A stretch of DNA of 64,000 bases from Amycolatopsis roodepoortensis (GCF_014873915.1 NZ_JADBEJ010000005.1:3410001-3474000), one strand, 5' to 3'. Numbered from the stretch's first letter, positions 15,952 through 23,838 are shown. Made by a program: numbers and translations. The notes: generated by a model not told the origin, from the letters alone.

Positions 15952-15983
15952 GGCGGGTACGGGCTGGGGGTCCCGTACCCGCC
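15952..15983. terminator. Hairpin between convergent genes
   Basis: Perfect 12-nt arms GGCGGGTACGGG and CCCGTACCCGCC around an 8-nt loop. It lies 3 bases after the HAD gene and just before the end of the luciferase-like gene, and serves as a probable bidirectional terminator. Confidence 0.7.
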
Positions 15984-15998
15984 GTCGCACCCCGCCGC

Positions 15999-17120
15999 TC
16001 AGGGGATCAGCTGGGGGAACAGGTCTCGGTTGTCCTGGTACCACCGCACGGATTCGTGCAGCTTCGCGGTGGAGCCGGTGAAATGCGGGGCCACGTAGCG
16101 GGCGAGCAGGTCGTAACTGCGTTTGGTCTTCTCCCAGCTCGCCCAGTCCTGCGCGTAGACGAGCAGCGTGCCGAAACCACCGGTCTCCTCGTAGAGTTTC
16201 CGGATTCCGGCGACGACGTCGTCCACCGTGCCCACGAGTGCTCCGCCGAGGTCGACGGTCGCTTCCAGGGCCTGCGATCGCGGGACGCCGGGCGTCGAGA
16301 CGTCGAGGCCACGGATCTCGTTCCAGTACCCGTAGGCCCAGCGGTCGTATCCCTCGCGGACGTCCGCGAACGCCTCCTCCCGGGTCTCGGCCACGTACAC
16401 CGGGAGCGTGATGCGCCAGTTCGCCCGGTCGACGGTGTTCCCGTGTTCGGCGGCGGATTCCTCCGCATAGGTCCACTGGGTCCGCATGTCGACGCGCGGG
16501 TGGCCGGGGCGGGGAGCGCCGAAGGAGACCGTGCTGATGCCGAACTTCCCGGCGAGCCGCATGCTGTTCGGGGAGGCGACGCTCGCCGCGACGATCTCCA
16601 GTCCCTCGGGCTTCACCGGTGCCAGCTGGAGTTTCGCGTCCTGCAGGGTGAACCACGGCGTTTTCCTGGTGATGCGCTCGCTGCCGTTGACCAGTTCGAC
16701 GACCGCCTCCAGCGCCTCGCCGAAATGGCCTCGCAGCTCGCTCATCTCGAGGCCGAGCATGCGCGCGTCGGTGGGGATCCCGCCGGCGCCGACCCCGAGC
16801 ACGAACCGGCCCCGCGTGAGGTGGTCCAGGTGCACCGCGCGGGAGGCGACCATGAACGGGTGGTGGTACGGCAGCGTCGACACCCCGGTGGCGAGGGTGA
16901 TCCGGCGGGTACGCTCGGCGGCCGCCGCGACGAGCAGTTCCGGCGCCCCGATGGTGTTCCAGCCCATCGAATGGTGTTCGCCGATCCAGAACTCGTCATA
17001 ACCGAGCCGGTCGAGCAGTTCGGCGAATTCGAGATCGCGCTGGAACTGCAGGGTCGGGTCTTCGCCGAGCGGGTGCATCGGCGAAAGAAAGGCACCGAAC
17101 TTGATGCGGTCCGCGGACAT
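15999..17120 (-). CDS. LLM-class flavin-dependent monooxygenase
   Basis: A 373-residue luciferase-like TIM-barrel enzyme that uses reduced FMN and oxygen, or F420 in some relatives. Family marks are FAELLDRLGYDEFWIGEHHS, RITLATGVSTLPYHHPFMVA, LTRGRFVLGVGAGG and the C-terminal VGTVDDVVAGIRKL. It resembles the limonene/alkane monooxygenase type more than F420-dependent ones. The ATG at 17120 is chosen over one six bases upstream because GGAGG is correctly spaced only for it. It lies 48 bp after the thioesterase gene in the same direction. A flavin reductase that could supply FMNH2 is encoded at 27321-27818. Confidence 0.9.
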   Translation of the reverse strand: MSADRIKFGAFLSPMHPLGEDPTLQFQRDLEFAELLDRLGYDEFWIGEHHSMGWNTIGAPELLVAAAAERTRRITLATGVSTLPYHHPFMVASRAVHLDHLTRGRFVLGVGAGGIPTDARMLGLEMSELRGHFGEALEAVVELVNGSERITRKTPWFTLQDAKLQLAPVKPEGLEIVAASVASPNSMRLAGKFGISTVSFGAPRPGHPRVDMRTQWTYAEESAAEHGNTVDRANWRITLPVYVAETREEAFADVREGYDRWAYGYWNEIRGLDVSTPGVPRSQALEATVDLGGALVGTVDDVVAGIRKLYEETGGFGTLLVYAQDWASWEKTKRSYDLLARYVAPHFTGSTAKLHESVRWYQDNRDLFPQLIP

Positions 17121-17168
17121 GGCCATTCCTCCAAGATCTCTTCTGGACGTCTTCGGACAGGGATCGCG

Positions 17169-17894
17169 TCAGGCGAAAAGGGACTCTTCAGCGCACAACC
17201 GGCGTATTCCGGCGAGGAAATCCCCCGCCGGTCGACGATGGAAGAAATGTCCTCCGTCCACCCGGTGAAGCCGGAATCCGGCGGTCGTGTGCCGCGCCCA
17301 CGCGGCCGCTCCGGACAGCGGCACGATCGGGTCGGCGACACCGGCGAACACGTCGATCGGGCGGGACAGGACCATGGTGTCGACGGCGGCCGCTTCGGCA
17401 CAGAGCGCCAGATCCGCCCGCAACGACCTCAGCGCGCGACCGGCCAGCCGGGAATTCCCCAGCAACCGCACCGATTCCGGGTCGAGCGCGAGCAGGCTCT
17501 CCATCAACTGACCGTCGTCCTGCCGGACGACATGGTCGAGCCCGGCAGGCAGGCTGGGCGCGGCGGAGGCGCCGACGATCAGCCGGTCGGGGCCGGGAAG
17601 CCCCCGCGACAGCAGGGAACAGGCGACACGGAACGCGATCCTGGCGCCCATGCTGTGCCCGTAGAACAGATACGGCCGGGAATGATCCAGCGCGCGGACG
17701 ACGGATTCCACGACGCCGTCGAGTGTCCGATCAGGACCGGACGGCAAGACGACCGGAACGATTTCGACCGACGGACCGAGTGGCCGTCGCCAGCCGAGAT
17801 AGGTGGACGCGCCGCCGCCCGCGTGGTGAAAGGCATAAAGCCGGCGCGATGTTCCGTGCTCGGGATTCCGCGGTTCCGGAATGGTCGGCGACAT
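17169..17894 (-). CDS. Type II thioesterase (alpha/beta hydrolase)
   Basis: A 241-residue enzyme of the GrsT/RifR editing thioesterase family, which hydrolyses acyl groups from carrier proteins. It begins RRLYAFHHAGGGASTYLGWR, has the nucleophile elbow YGHSMG (S81), the acid aspartate in FAGVADPIVPL and the catalytic histidine in VDGGHFFHR. Such enzymes mark polyketide, nonribosomal-peptide or fatty-acyl carrier-protein pathways. An acyl carrier protein and ketosynthase III are encoded 3 kb away. A 26-bp motif (17945-17970) upstream is shared with the avrD promoter region. Confidence 0.92.
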   Translation of the reverse strand: MSPTIPEPRNPEHGTSRRLYAFHHAGGGASTYLGWRRPLGPSVEIVPVVLPSGPDRTLDGVVESVVRALDHSRPYLFYGHSMGARIAFRVACSLLSRGLPGPDRLIVGASAAPSLPAGLDHVVRQDDGQLMESLLALDPESVRLLGNSRLAGRALRSLRADLALCAEAAAVDTMVLSRPIDVFAGVADPIVPLSGAAAWARHTTAGFRLHRVDGGHFFHRRPAGDFLAGIRRLCAEESLFA

Positions 17895-17944
17895 GCCTCG
17901 AACATATGGGCAGCTGCCGGTCGCGAAAAGTGTGCGTCTCTCCT

Positions 17945-17970
17945 AGTGGTGCCGCCACCAGGAATCACGG
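17945..17970. promoter_or_regulatory. Shared promoter motif upstream of the thioesterase gene
   Basis: AGTGGTGCCGCCACCAGG followed by AATCACGG matches the region upstream of avrD (23807-23832) at 21 of 26 positions in the same strand sense. It starts 51 bp before the thioesterase start and contains TGGTG-N4-CACCA dyad symmetry. Probably a binding site for one regulator; the regulator is not identified. Confidence 0.5.
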
Positions 17971-17972
17971 GA

Positions 17973-18305
17973 TCAGTGAACGACGTCGGGTGCGGCGAGA
18001 ATGGCGTCGAGCAGGCCCGGAAGGACGGATTCGAGGTCTTCCCGGCGCAAGGTGTTCATCCGCGAGGTGCCTTCGTAGTACTGCCGGATGATCCCGGCGT
18101 GCCGCAGCACCTTGAAATGATGGGTGCCGGTGGACCGGGTCACGGAGATGTCGAAGGTCCCGCACCGGATGTCCTGCCCGGCTTCGGCCAGCTGCCGGAC
18201 GATGCTGCGGCGCACCGGGTCCACCAGCGCCTCCAAGACCCCTTGCAGGGTCACGTCCGCGACGTCCGGGTGATCGGTGATCCGCTCGTCCGTGATCTGG
18301 GGCAT
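17973..18305 (-). CDS. ArsR-family regulator divergent from the MFS exporter
   Basis: A 110-residue winged-helix protein: VTLQGVLEALVDPVRRSIVRQLAEAG, then SVTRSTGTHHFKVLRHAGIIRQYYEGTSRMNTLRREDLE. It has no metal-site cysteine pair (a single C in IRCGTFD), so a small-molecule sensor is more likely than a metal sensor. The start ATG 18305 follows GGAGGA. It is divergent from the drug-efflux-type MFS gene, and two palindromes in the gap (18351-18380) are probable operators, the usual circuit for an exporter induced by its substrate. Confidence 0.9.
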   Translation of the reverse strand: MPQITDERITDHPDVADVTLQGVLEALVDPVRRSIVRQLAEAGQDIRCGTFDISVTRSTGTHHFKVLRHAGIIRQYYEGTSRMNTLRREDLESVLPGLLDAILAAPDVVH

Positions 18306-18350
18306 GGCGCGAGTCCTCCTCCGTGGCGTTGCCGCAATACTACGACGAAC

Positions 18351-18380
18351 GTCAAAGGTTGACGACCATCAAAGTTTGAC
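18351..18380. promoter_or_regulatory. Tandem ArsR operator palindromes
   Basis: GTCAAAGGTTGAC (18351-18363) and ATCAAAGTTTGAC (18368-18380) are 13-bp repeats, each a dyad of TCAA/TTGA. They are spaced 17 bp apart in the 159-bp gap between the divergent ArsR and MFS genes. Confidence 0.7.
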
Positions 18381-18464
18381 AGCCATCGACATAGTGCGCT
18401 TCCATGAGGGTGATCGGTGACCGTCCGTACGCGTCGAGACGCGCAACGCAGGGGAGAAAGCCAG

Positions 18465-19892
18465 ATGACCGCATCCAGTACCGCGCCGGGACGGAGGGCG
18501 CCCGGTGGGGTGAAGATCGCCGCGCTCGCCACCGGGTTCGTCATGGCCTCGTTGGACACGACCGTGGTCAACGTCGCCGGTGCCGCCATCCAGGCGGATC
18601 TGGGCAGCACGCTGACCCAGCTCACCTGGATCGTCGACGGTTACATCCTGACCTTCGCCTCGCTCCTGCTCCTCGCCGGCGGCCTCGCCAACCGGGTCGG
18701 CGCGCGCGTGGTCTACCAGGTCGGGATGGCGGTGTTCTTCTTCGCCTCCCTCGCGTGCGCGCTCGCCCCGAACGCCGAGACGCTGATCGTCGCCCGCCTC
18801 GTCCAGGGGGTCGGCGCCGCCCTGTTCATGCCCAGTTCCCTTTCCCTGCTGGTGCATTCGTTCCCGGAGAAGAAGCAGCGCACCCGCATGCTGGGTTTGT
18901 GGTCGGCGATCGTCGCGACATCGTCCGGCCTCGGCCCGACGCTGGGCGGCCTGATGGTCGGTGCCTTCGGCTGGCCCAGCATCTTCCTGCTCAACCTGCC
19001 GATCGGCGTCATCGGCATGGTGCTCACCCGCCGGTACATCGCCCCGGTCACGGGCAAACCACAGGGCCTCGCGGTACCGGGCCACCTGCTCGGCATCGTG
19101 GTCCTCGCCTCGATCAGCTTCGGGCTCATCGAAGGTCCGCAGCTGGGCTGGGCTTCGGCGCCGGTGCTCGGCGCGGCGGTGGTCGCGGTACTCGCCATCG
19201 GGCTGCTCTCGCTCAGGGAGCGCCGCGCCACCACCCATCTGATGCCGTGGACCTTGTTCCACGACAAGCGTTTCGCCGGGGCGAACCTGATCGGCTTCCT
19301 GTTCAACTTCGCGCTCTTCGGCAGCATCTTCATGCTCGGCCTGTTCTTCCAGAACGCGCGGGGCGCCGACCCGTTCGAGGCGGGCCTGCAACTGCTGCCG
19401 ATGACGATCTTCTTCCCCATCGCGAACATCGTCTTCTCCCGGATCTCCGGCCGGTACGGCAACGGCCTGCTGATGACCGTCTTCCTCACCCTGGCCGCGG
19501 TTTCCACGCTCAGCCTGGTTTCGGTGTCGGAGGGAACGCCCTACTGGGTGCTCGCGCTCGGCGTCGGCGCGGCGAACATCGGTGCCGGCATCATCTCGCC
19601 GGGAATGACCGCGGTCCTGGTGGACGCCGCCGGCCCGGAACACGCCAACGTCTCCGGTTCGGTGCTCAACGCCAACCGCCAGATCGGTTCCCTGGTCGGT
19701 GTGGCGGCGATGGGCGTCGTCCTGCACGCGGCGCCGGACTGGTACACCGGTGCCTCGGTGTCCTTCCTGCTCATCGGCCTGTCCTACGGGTTGGGCGCGC
19801 TCGTGTCCTGGCGGATGCTGCTCCGCCCGGAACGCCGCGAGGCCGCGGCGGCCGGACAGCCGGAAGTGCCCGCGACCGTCGACGCGTCCTGA
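18465..19892 (+). CDS. MFS transporter, DHA2 (14-TMS) family
   Basis: A 475-residue drug/proton antiporter with 14 predicted membrane segments. Signatures are MASLDTTVVNVAGAAIQADL (motif D1), LTQLTWIVDGYILTFASLLLLAGGLANRVGARVVYQVG, ARLVQGVGAALFMPSSLSLL and motif C-like GLGPTLGGLMVGAFGWPSIFLLNLPIG. It could export the product of this locus or confer resistance to it. The ATG at 18465 follows GGGGAGA; an upstream in-frame start at 18417 lacks a ribosome site. Regulated by the divergent ArsR. A terminator hairpin (19913-19944) follows. Confidence 0.93.
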   Translation: MTASSTAPGRRAPGGVKIAALATGFVMASLDTTVVNVAGAAIQADLGSTLTQLTWIVDGYILTFASLLLLAGGLANRVGARVVYQVGMAVFFFASLACALAPNAETLIVARLVQGVGAALFMPSSLSLLVHSFPEKKQRTRMLGLWSAIVATSSGLGPTLGGLMVGAFGWPSIFLLNLPIGVIGMVLTRRYIAPVTGKPQGLAVPGHLLGIVVLASISFGLIEGPQLGWASAPVLGAAVVAVLAIGLLSLRERRATTHLMPWTLFHDKRFAGANLIGFLFNFALFGSIFMLGLFFQNARGADPFEAGLQLLPMTIFFPIANIVFSRISGRYGNGLLMTVFLTLAAVSTLSLVSVSEGTPYWVLALGVGAANIGAGIISPGMTAVLVDAAGPEHANVSGSVLNANRQIGSLVGVAAMGVVLHAAPDWYTGASVSFLLIGLSYGLGALVSWRMLLRPERREAAAAGQPEVPATVDAS

Positions 19893-19912
19893 GTGACGGA
19901 GAAATGCGGAAG

Positions 19913-19944
19913 GGCTCTTCCCCGGTTCATCCCGGGGAAGAGCC
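19913..19944. terminator. Hairpin terminator after the MFS gene
   Basis: Arms GGCTCTTCCCCGG and CCGGGGAAGAGCC pair around a short loop, 20 bases after the MFS stop. It is followed by further hairpins in the 252-bp gap to the convergent kinase gene, including GCGGAAG/CTTCCGC at about 20115-20135. Confidence 0.75.
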
Positions 19945-20004
19945 TGGACGGGTCGTTTCGGGTGCCAAGCTCCCGGATAGCGCCGGCTTGGGTTCTGGAG
20001 GCGG

Positions 20005-20059
20005 TGTCGCGAAAGCCACTTTCGGGACACCAGACGTCTCGAAAGTGGCTTTCGCGACA
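20005..20059. repeat. Module B hairpin repeat
   Basis: Arms TGTCGCGAAAGCCACTTTCG and CGAAAGTGGCTTTCGCGACA enclose GGACACCAGACGTCT. It is nearly the same as the element at 4907-4961 and shares the inner GGGACA...ACGTCTCG bracket with 7715-7773. It lies between convergent genes. Confidence 0.8.
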
Positions 20060-20144
20060 TGCTCACCACGACCGCCGGCCCGGCGATGTCCGGTACCGAG
20101 ACCCCGGGCGCACTCCGCGGAAGAGCCCTTCCGCGACGGTGAAC

Positions 20145-20726
20145 TCAGCCCCCGAGCACCGACAACGCCGTGCGCAGACGCTCGGCGACACTTCCGCGGA
20201 CGACGTGCACCGGGCAGCCGAGCCTGCCGAGCACCTCGAGCAGGAGCCGGTCCGACAGCTGGCGGAACCGCTCGCTGATCGGGGATTCGCCCGGCCGCAG
20301 GGGAAACTCCACCGGCACGTGCAGGAAGACGTCGTAGGCTTCCCGTACCCGCTGCTGGATCACGGTGCCCAGTTGCGCGGTCACCTCCTCGTAGGGCCCG
20401 TCTTCGTACAGCGGAAGATCCTGGGGCGGCCGGGGATGCCGCCCCAGCGCCAACCGGACCTTCGTGTAGATCCATTCGTGCAGGGCCGAACCGTCGGAGA
20501 CGAAGCCGTCGGGACTACGTTCCTCGGAAACGGTGCGTTCGGTGAACCGCCGCAGCATCAGCTGCAGCACTTCACCTTCCGTGCAGTCTTCGAGCGGCTT
20601 CGGCGCCGAGCCCGCCGGGTCGGCCATCGGCGTGCCGTGCACCCGCGGGATCTCCAGCAACGGCGCGAGCGCGGTGGTCAGGGTGGTCTTGCCGTTGCCG
20701 TAGGCACCGACGACCGCGATCCTCAT
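20145..20726 (-). CDS. P-loop NTPase, AAA_28/NadR-type kinase-like (copy 1)
   Basis: A 193-residue P-loop protein with Walker A GAYGNGKT (residues 7-14) and the conserved block PDGFVSDGSALHEW (72-85). The fold looks like the NadR/Ttd14 AAA_28 group, small kinases that phosphorylate nucleosides or other small molecules. It is clearly paralogous to the protein encoded at 21984-22691, sharing PDGFVSDGS-LHEW and the C-terminal VEFPL-SERFR-L segments. It is the last gene of the avrD operon, 12 bp after the acyl carrier protein gene. The substrate is unknown; phosphorylation of a sugar or of the assembled acyl-sugar is my guess. Confidence 0.75.
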   Translation of the reverse strand: MRIAVVGAYGNGKTTLTTALAPLLEIPRVHGTPMADPAGSAPKPLEDCTEGEVLQLMLRRFTERTVSEERSPDGFVSDGSALHEWIYTKVRLALGRHPRPPQDLPLYEDGPYEEVTAQLGTVIQQRVREAYDVFLHVPVEFPLRPGESPISERFRQLSDRLLLEVLGRLGCPVHVVRGSVAERLRTALSVLGG

Positions 20727-20738
20727 CGCTGTCCTCCG

Positions 20739-20975
20739 TCACGCGGCGCGGCTGCTGACCACCGCCGCGGCGCTGCCGAGGGTCCGGCCCGCCGCGAGTT
20801 CCTCGTCGGTCACCTCGACCCCGAACTCCCGGTGCAGGATCACCGAGAGTTCGACCAGGACCAGCGAGTCCAGGCCGAGTTCCTCGAATTCGGTGTCCGC
20901 GGTCAGCTGGGTCTCCTCGACGTCGAGCTGACCGGTCAAGATCGTGACGAGCCGGTCCATCACTTGCTGGGACAT
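20739..20975 (-). CDS. Acyl carrier protein
   Basis: A 78-residue carrier protein with the phosphopantetheine site S37 in EELGLDSLVLVELSV. Acidic helices and length are typical. The ATG 20975 has GAGGAGG upstream. It lies between ketosynthase III and a P-loop kinase gene, so it is dedicated to this pathway rather than housekeeping fatty acid synthesis. It would carry the acyl or beta-ketoacyl chain used by AvrD. Confidence 0.93.
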   Translation of the reverse strand: MSQQVMDRLVTILTGQLDVEETQLTADTEFEELGLDSLVLVELSVILHREFGVEVTDEELAAGRTLGSAAAVVSSRAA

Positions 20976-20991
20976 GGTCTTCCTCCTCGGA

Positions 20992-21987
20992 TCAGTGGGT
21001 TCCGATGGGCAGCTCGGGCCACACCAGCGCGGTGGAGCCCCAGGTGAGGCCGCCGCCGAAGGCACTGAGCAGAACCCGGTCGCCCGGCCGCAACCGGTGT
21101 TCGGCGGCGGCGCGGGCGAGCGCGAGCGGGATCGACGCGGCCGACGTGTTGCCGACCCGGTCCAGGTCGACCACCACGCTTTCCCGCGGTACGCCGAGGT
21201 GGTCGGCGAGCGCGTGCAGGATGCGGGTGTTGGCCTGGTGCCCGACGAGCAGGTCGACCGAGTCCTTCGCCCAGCCGACGGACGCGAGGAGCTTCGACGC
21301 CGAGCCCGCCATCCTGGTCACCGCTTCCTTGAAGACCGCCTTGCCCCGCATGGTGAAGTAGCGGCCTTCGGCCCCGTCCGCGCCGGTCCGTTCGCGCGAA
21401 CCGCCGCCGGGCACCTGGATCAGTTCCCGGCCGGCCCCATCGCTGCCGAGATCGAACCCCGCGAAGGAACCGGGCGCGCCCGCCTCCCCTGGTTCGAGGA
21501 CGACCGCACCGGCACCGTCGCCGAAGATCACCGACGTCGAACGATCCTCCGGATCGAGGATCGTCGAGTAGGTCTCCGCCCCGATGACCAGCGCCCGGCC
21601 CGTCAATCCCGCCGAGATGGCAGCGGACGCGATGGCCAGCGCGTAGACGAAGCCACTGCAGACGGCGGCGATGTCGAACGCGGCCGCGTGGCCGAGACCG
21701 AGCCGGGACGCCACCTCGGGCGCGGTGGCCGGACAGGGATGGTCGGGCGTGGTGGTGGCGAGTACCACCATGTCCACTTCGGACACCCGCGCGGCGGCGA
21801 GCGCCCGCTCCCCCGCCGCCGCGGCCAGATCACCGGTGGATTCCCCGCTGCTCCAGAACCGCTGCCCGATCCCGGTCCTGGTCCGGATCCACTCGTCCGT
21901 GGTGTCCAGTCTCGTGGACAGCTCCTCGTTCGTGACCAGCCGGGCGGGCAGCGCGGTGCCCAGCCCGGTCAGCACCGCGGCCGTCAT
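20992..21987 (-). CDS. 3-oxoacyl-ACP synthase III (KAS III) family
   Basis: A 331-residue ketosynthase with a complete Cys-His-Asn triad: C110 (IAAVCSGF), H250 (LVGHQANTRI) and N280 (RVGNTSAAS). It condenses an acyl-CoA with malonyl-ACP to give a beta-ketoacyl-ACP. Start text MTAAVLTGLGTALPARLVTNEEL and DTTDEWIRTRTGI are KAS III hallmarks. The ATG overlaps the stop of the upstream P-loop kinase gene (ATGA). With the adjacent carrier protein it would provide the beta-ketoacyl thioester that AvrD-type enzymes need. Confidence 0.95.
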   Translation of the reverse strand: MTAAVLTGLGTALPARLVTNEELSTRLDTTDEWIRTRTGIGQRFWSSGESTGDLAAAAGERALAAARVSEVDMVVLATTTPDHPCPATAPEVASRLGLGHAAAFDIAAVCSGFVYALAIASAAISAGLTGRALVIGAETYSTILDPEDRSTSVIFGDGAGAVVLEPGEAGAPGSFAGFDLGSDGAGRELIQVPGGGSRERTGADGAEGRYFTMRGKAVFKEAVTRMAGSASKLLASVGWAKDSVDLLVGHQANTRILHALADHLGVPRESVVVDLDRVGNTSAASIPLALARAAAEHRLRPGDRVLLSAFGGGLTWGSTALVWPELPIGTH

Positions 21988-22691
21988 GCGGTGATGACGG
22001 CCCGCTCGCGGTCGAGCTCGCCGGTCGTGTCGATCAGGGCGTAGTCCGCCTCGGCGCGTTCGATGGCCTCGTCGACGCTCATCACGGGGCGGAAGTCGAA
22101 GATCTCCAGGATCTTCTCCAGCCGTTCCGGCACGGTGCCGCCGACGATGTGCACCGGGATGCCGAGTTCGTCCAGCTGCTTCAGCAACATCTCGTCGGCC
22201 AGCGCGCGGAAGCGTTCGTTGACCGGCCGGTGCCCGTCCGCGACGAGCGGGAATTCGATCGGCAGGTGCACGAAGGCGTCGTAGGAGGCCTTGGCGTGCT
22301 GACGGGCAGGCACCCCGATCTGGCGCATCACCTCGGCGTAGAACCGGATCTCGTCGGTCATCTCGATCGTGTCGAGGTGCACGGACTCGTTGGGGTTGAT
22401 CCCGACGAGCACCCGCACCGTCCCGTAGCACCATTCGTGCAGGGACGAACCGTCCGAAACGAAACCGTCGGGCAGGTGGCTCTCGTTGACCGCCCTGCCC
22501 TGGTTCCGCCGGGTGATCAGCATGATGATCTCGGCGGCCGTGCACTCTTCCAAGGTCTTGCCGGGCACGGAGATCGGCAGCAGCTCCCGCATGGTCAGCG
22601 CGGAGCTGCGGGGGAGGCCGGTCAGATGCGCGACGGCCATCGTGGTCAGGGTCTTTCCGACCGAATAGGTACCGGAAATGGCGAGTTTCAT
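21984..22691 (-). CDS. P-loop NTPase, AAA_28/NadR-type kinase-like (copy 2)
   Basis: A 235-residue paralogue of the protein at 20145-20726. Walker A is GTYSVGKT (7-14) and the shared block is PDGFVSDGSSLHEW (74-87). It carries about 40 extra C-terminal residues (RPVMSVDEAIERAEADYALIDTTG). It lies between avrD and the ketosynthase gene and overlaps the latter by 4 bp. Two diverged copies in one operon suggest two phosphorylation steps or a heteromer. No substrate can be read from sequence. Confidence 0.75.
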   Translation of the reverse strand: MKLAISGTYSVGKTLTTMAVAHLTGLPRSSALTMRELLPISVPGKTLEECTAAEIIMLITRRNQGRAVNESHLPDGFVSDGSSLHEWCYGTVRVLVGINPNESVHLDTIEMTDEIRFYAEVMRQIGVPARQHAKASYDAFVHLPIEFPLVADGHRPVNERFRALADEMLLKQLDELGIPVHIVGGTVPERLEKILEIFDFRPVMSVDEAIERAEADYALIDTTGELDRERAVITA

Positions 22692-22737
22692 CGTCTGTTG
22701 CCTTTCTCTCTGGTCGTGTTCTCGGTACTGGAAGCGG

Positions 22738-23709
22738 TCACGGCAGCCGGTGCGCGACCGAACACCGCAGGCGGATCCCCTGGAACTCACCGACGATGTC
22801 GGCGGCCCGCCAGACCTCTCCCTTGCTGTTCTCCAGCAGCTTCGCCTTCTCCAGCCGGAAGACGACCGGCCCGCTGGGAAGGCGCGGTTCACCCGGTCGT
22901 TCGCAGGTCAGCACGGTCCGCCGCATCCAGAGCGTGTCGCTGCGTGCGCGACTGACCGAGTCGAGTTCGTAGAGCAGGACCTGGCCGAGCTGGAGACCGA
23001 CTACGAAGGTGTCGACGGTGAGCGCCGACGCGGAGAGAAGCGCCACGTCTGGACCTTCGATACGGACGTTCGCGCCGGCCGTCGCACCGGCGACGTCGGC
23101 CGAGACCCCTTCGACGAACTGCCGCCTGATCCGATGTCCTTCCGCGAACAGGCGGAGGCCTTCGTAGCCCAAGATCTCTTCGGGGCTCCCGAATTCCGCT
23201 GGCGCGGTGTTCGGTACCCCGGGTTCGTGGTCGATCTCGCACCGCAGTGTGAGGGTTCCGATCACGCAGTCGATCACACTGCGGACCCGCCCGTCCGCCG
23301 TCGGGGTGGCGACCGGGGCGGCGGCCGTGACGCGGAATCCACGGAGTTCTTCCTCCACCGGCGTGGTTCCCGCCTTGATGTCCGCGCGGATCAGGACCGC
23401 GTCGGCACGCTGCGCCGGCGTCAACCCTCGGGTGTGCGCCAGCTGCGTCTCGGCGAGCCACGCGCCGAGCACCAGGACATCCACAGTGGACAGATGCGGT
23501 CGCTGATCGCGGTCGCCTTTCCGGGACCAGTCGGCCGGATAGTCCACCGTGGCCATCGCCGACACCGCGCCGCCGTCGATCCGGACGTCGGTGATCCGGT
23601 GTTCGGCGCGCTTGAACCCCTCACCGAAGAACCGGCGTGCGCGCGGGCCGAGATAGTCGTCGATCGAACCGAGGAGCGTCGTTTCCGGAGCCGTTCCGTT
23701 GGCGGCCAT
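22738..23709 (-). CDS. avrD: AvrD-family protein (syringolide biosynthesis type)
   Basis: A 323-residue protein that matches Pseudomonas syringae AvrD along its length. Recognisable blocks are IDDYLGPRARRFFGEGFKRAEHRITDV (residues 16-42), VDYPADWSRKG, RPHLSTVDVLVLGAWLAETQLAHTRGLT (70-97), and in the second half LLYELDSVSR followed by TLWMRRTVL and a C-terminal EFQGIRLRCSVAHRLP. AvrD directs synthesis of syringolides, acyl glycosides that it assembles from a beta-ketoacyl chain and D-xylulose. The first gene of a five-gene operon with P-loop proteins, KAS III and ACP, so an acyl-ACP donor is probable. The ATG 23709 follows GGAGG. A shared motif lies upstream at 23807-23832. Family sure, product unknown. 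Confidence 0.88.
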   Translation of the reverse strand: MAANGTAPETTLLGSIDDYLGPRARRFFGEGFKRAEHRITDVRIDGGAVSAMATVDYPADWSRKGDRDQRPHLSTVDVLVLGAWLAETQLAHTRGLTPAQRADAVLIRADIKAGTTPVEEELRGFRVTAAAPVATPTADGRVRSVIDCVIGTLTLRCEIDHEPGVPNTAPAEFGSPEEILGYEGLRLFAEGHRIRRQFVEGVSADVAGATAGANVRIEGPDVALLSASALTVDTFVVGLQLGQVLLYELDSVSRARSDTLWMRRTVLTCERPGEPRLPSGPVVFRLEKAKLLENSKGEVWRAADIVGEFQGIRLRCSVAHRLP

Positions 23710-23806
23710 GTCATTCCTCCGGCGATTTCGGGAACCGTCCTAAGACGACTATCCGATGCGGGAGAATCCTTCGCCAGAGCGGGTTTCTCCCGGCTGTTCC
23801 CGGCAT

Positions 23807-23832
23807 AGTGCCACCGCCACCAGGTTTCACGG
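23807..23832. promoter_or_regulatory. Shared promoter motif upstream of avrD
   Basis: AGTGCCACCGCCACCAGG followed by TTTCACGG, matching 17945-17970 at 21 of 26 positions. It starts about 98 bp before the avrD start codon. A shorter match (16 of 18) is at 26704-26721 before the SnoaL-like gene. Confidence 0.5.
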
Positions 23833-23838
23833 AGACAC

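Noticed and set aside
15777..18362. An 861-codon open frame on the + strand
   Set aside because: It runs antisense to the LLM, thioesterase and ArsR genes and is rich in Arg/Asp/Gly as expected for a complementary frame of high-GC genes. The minus-strand genes have clear families.
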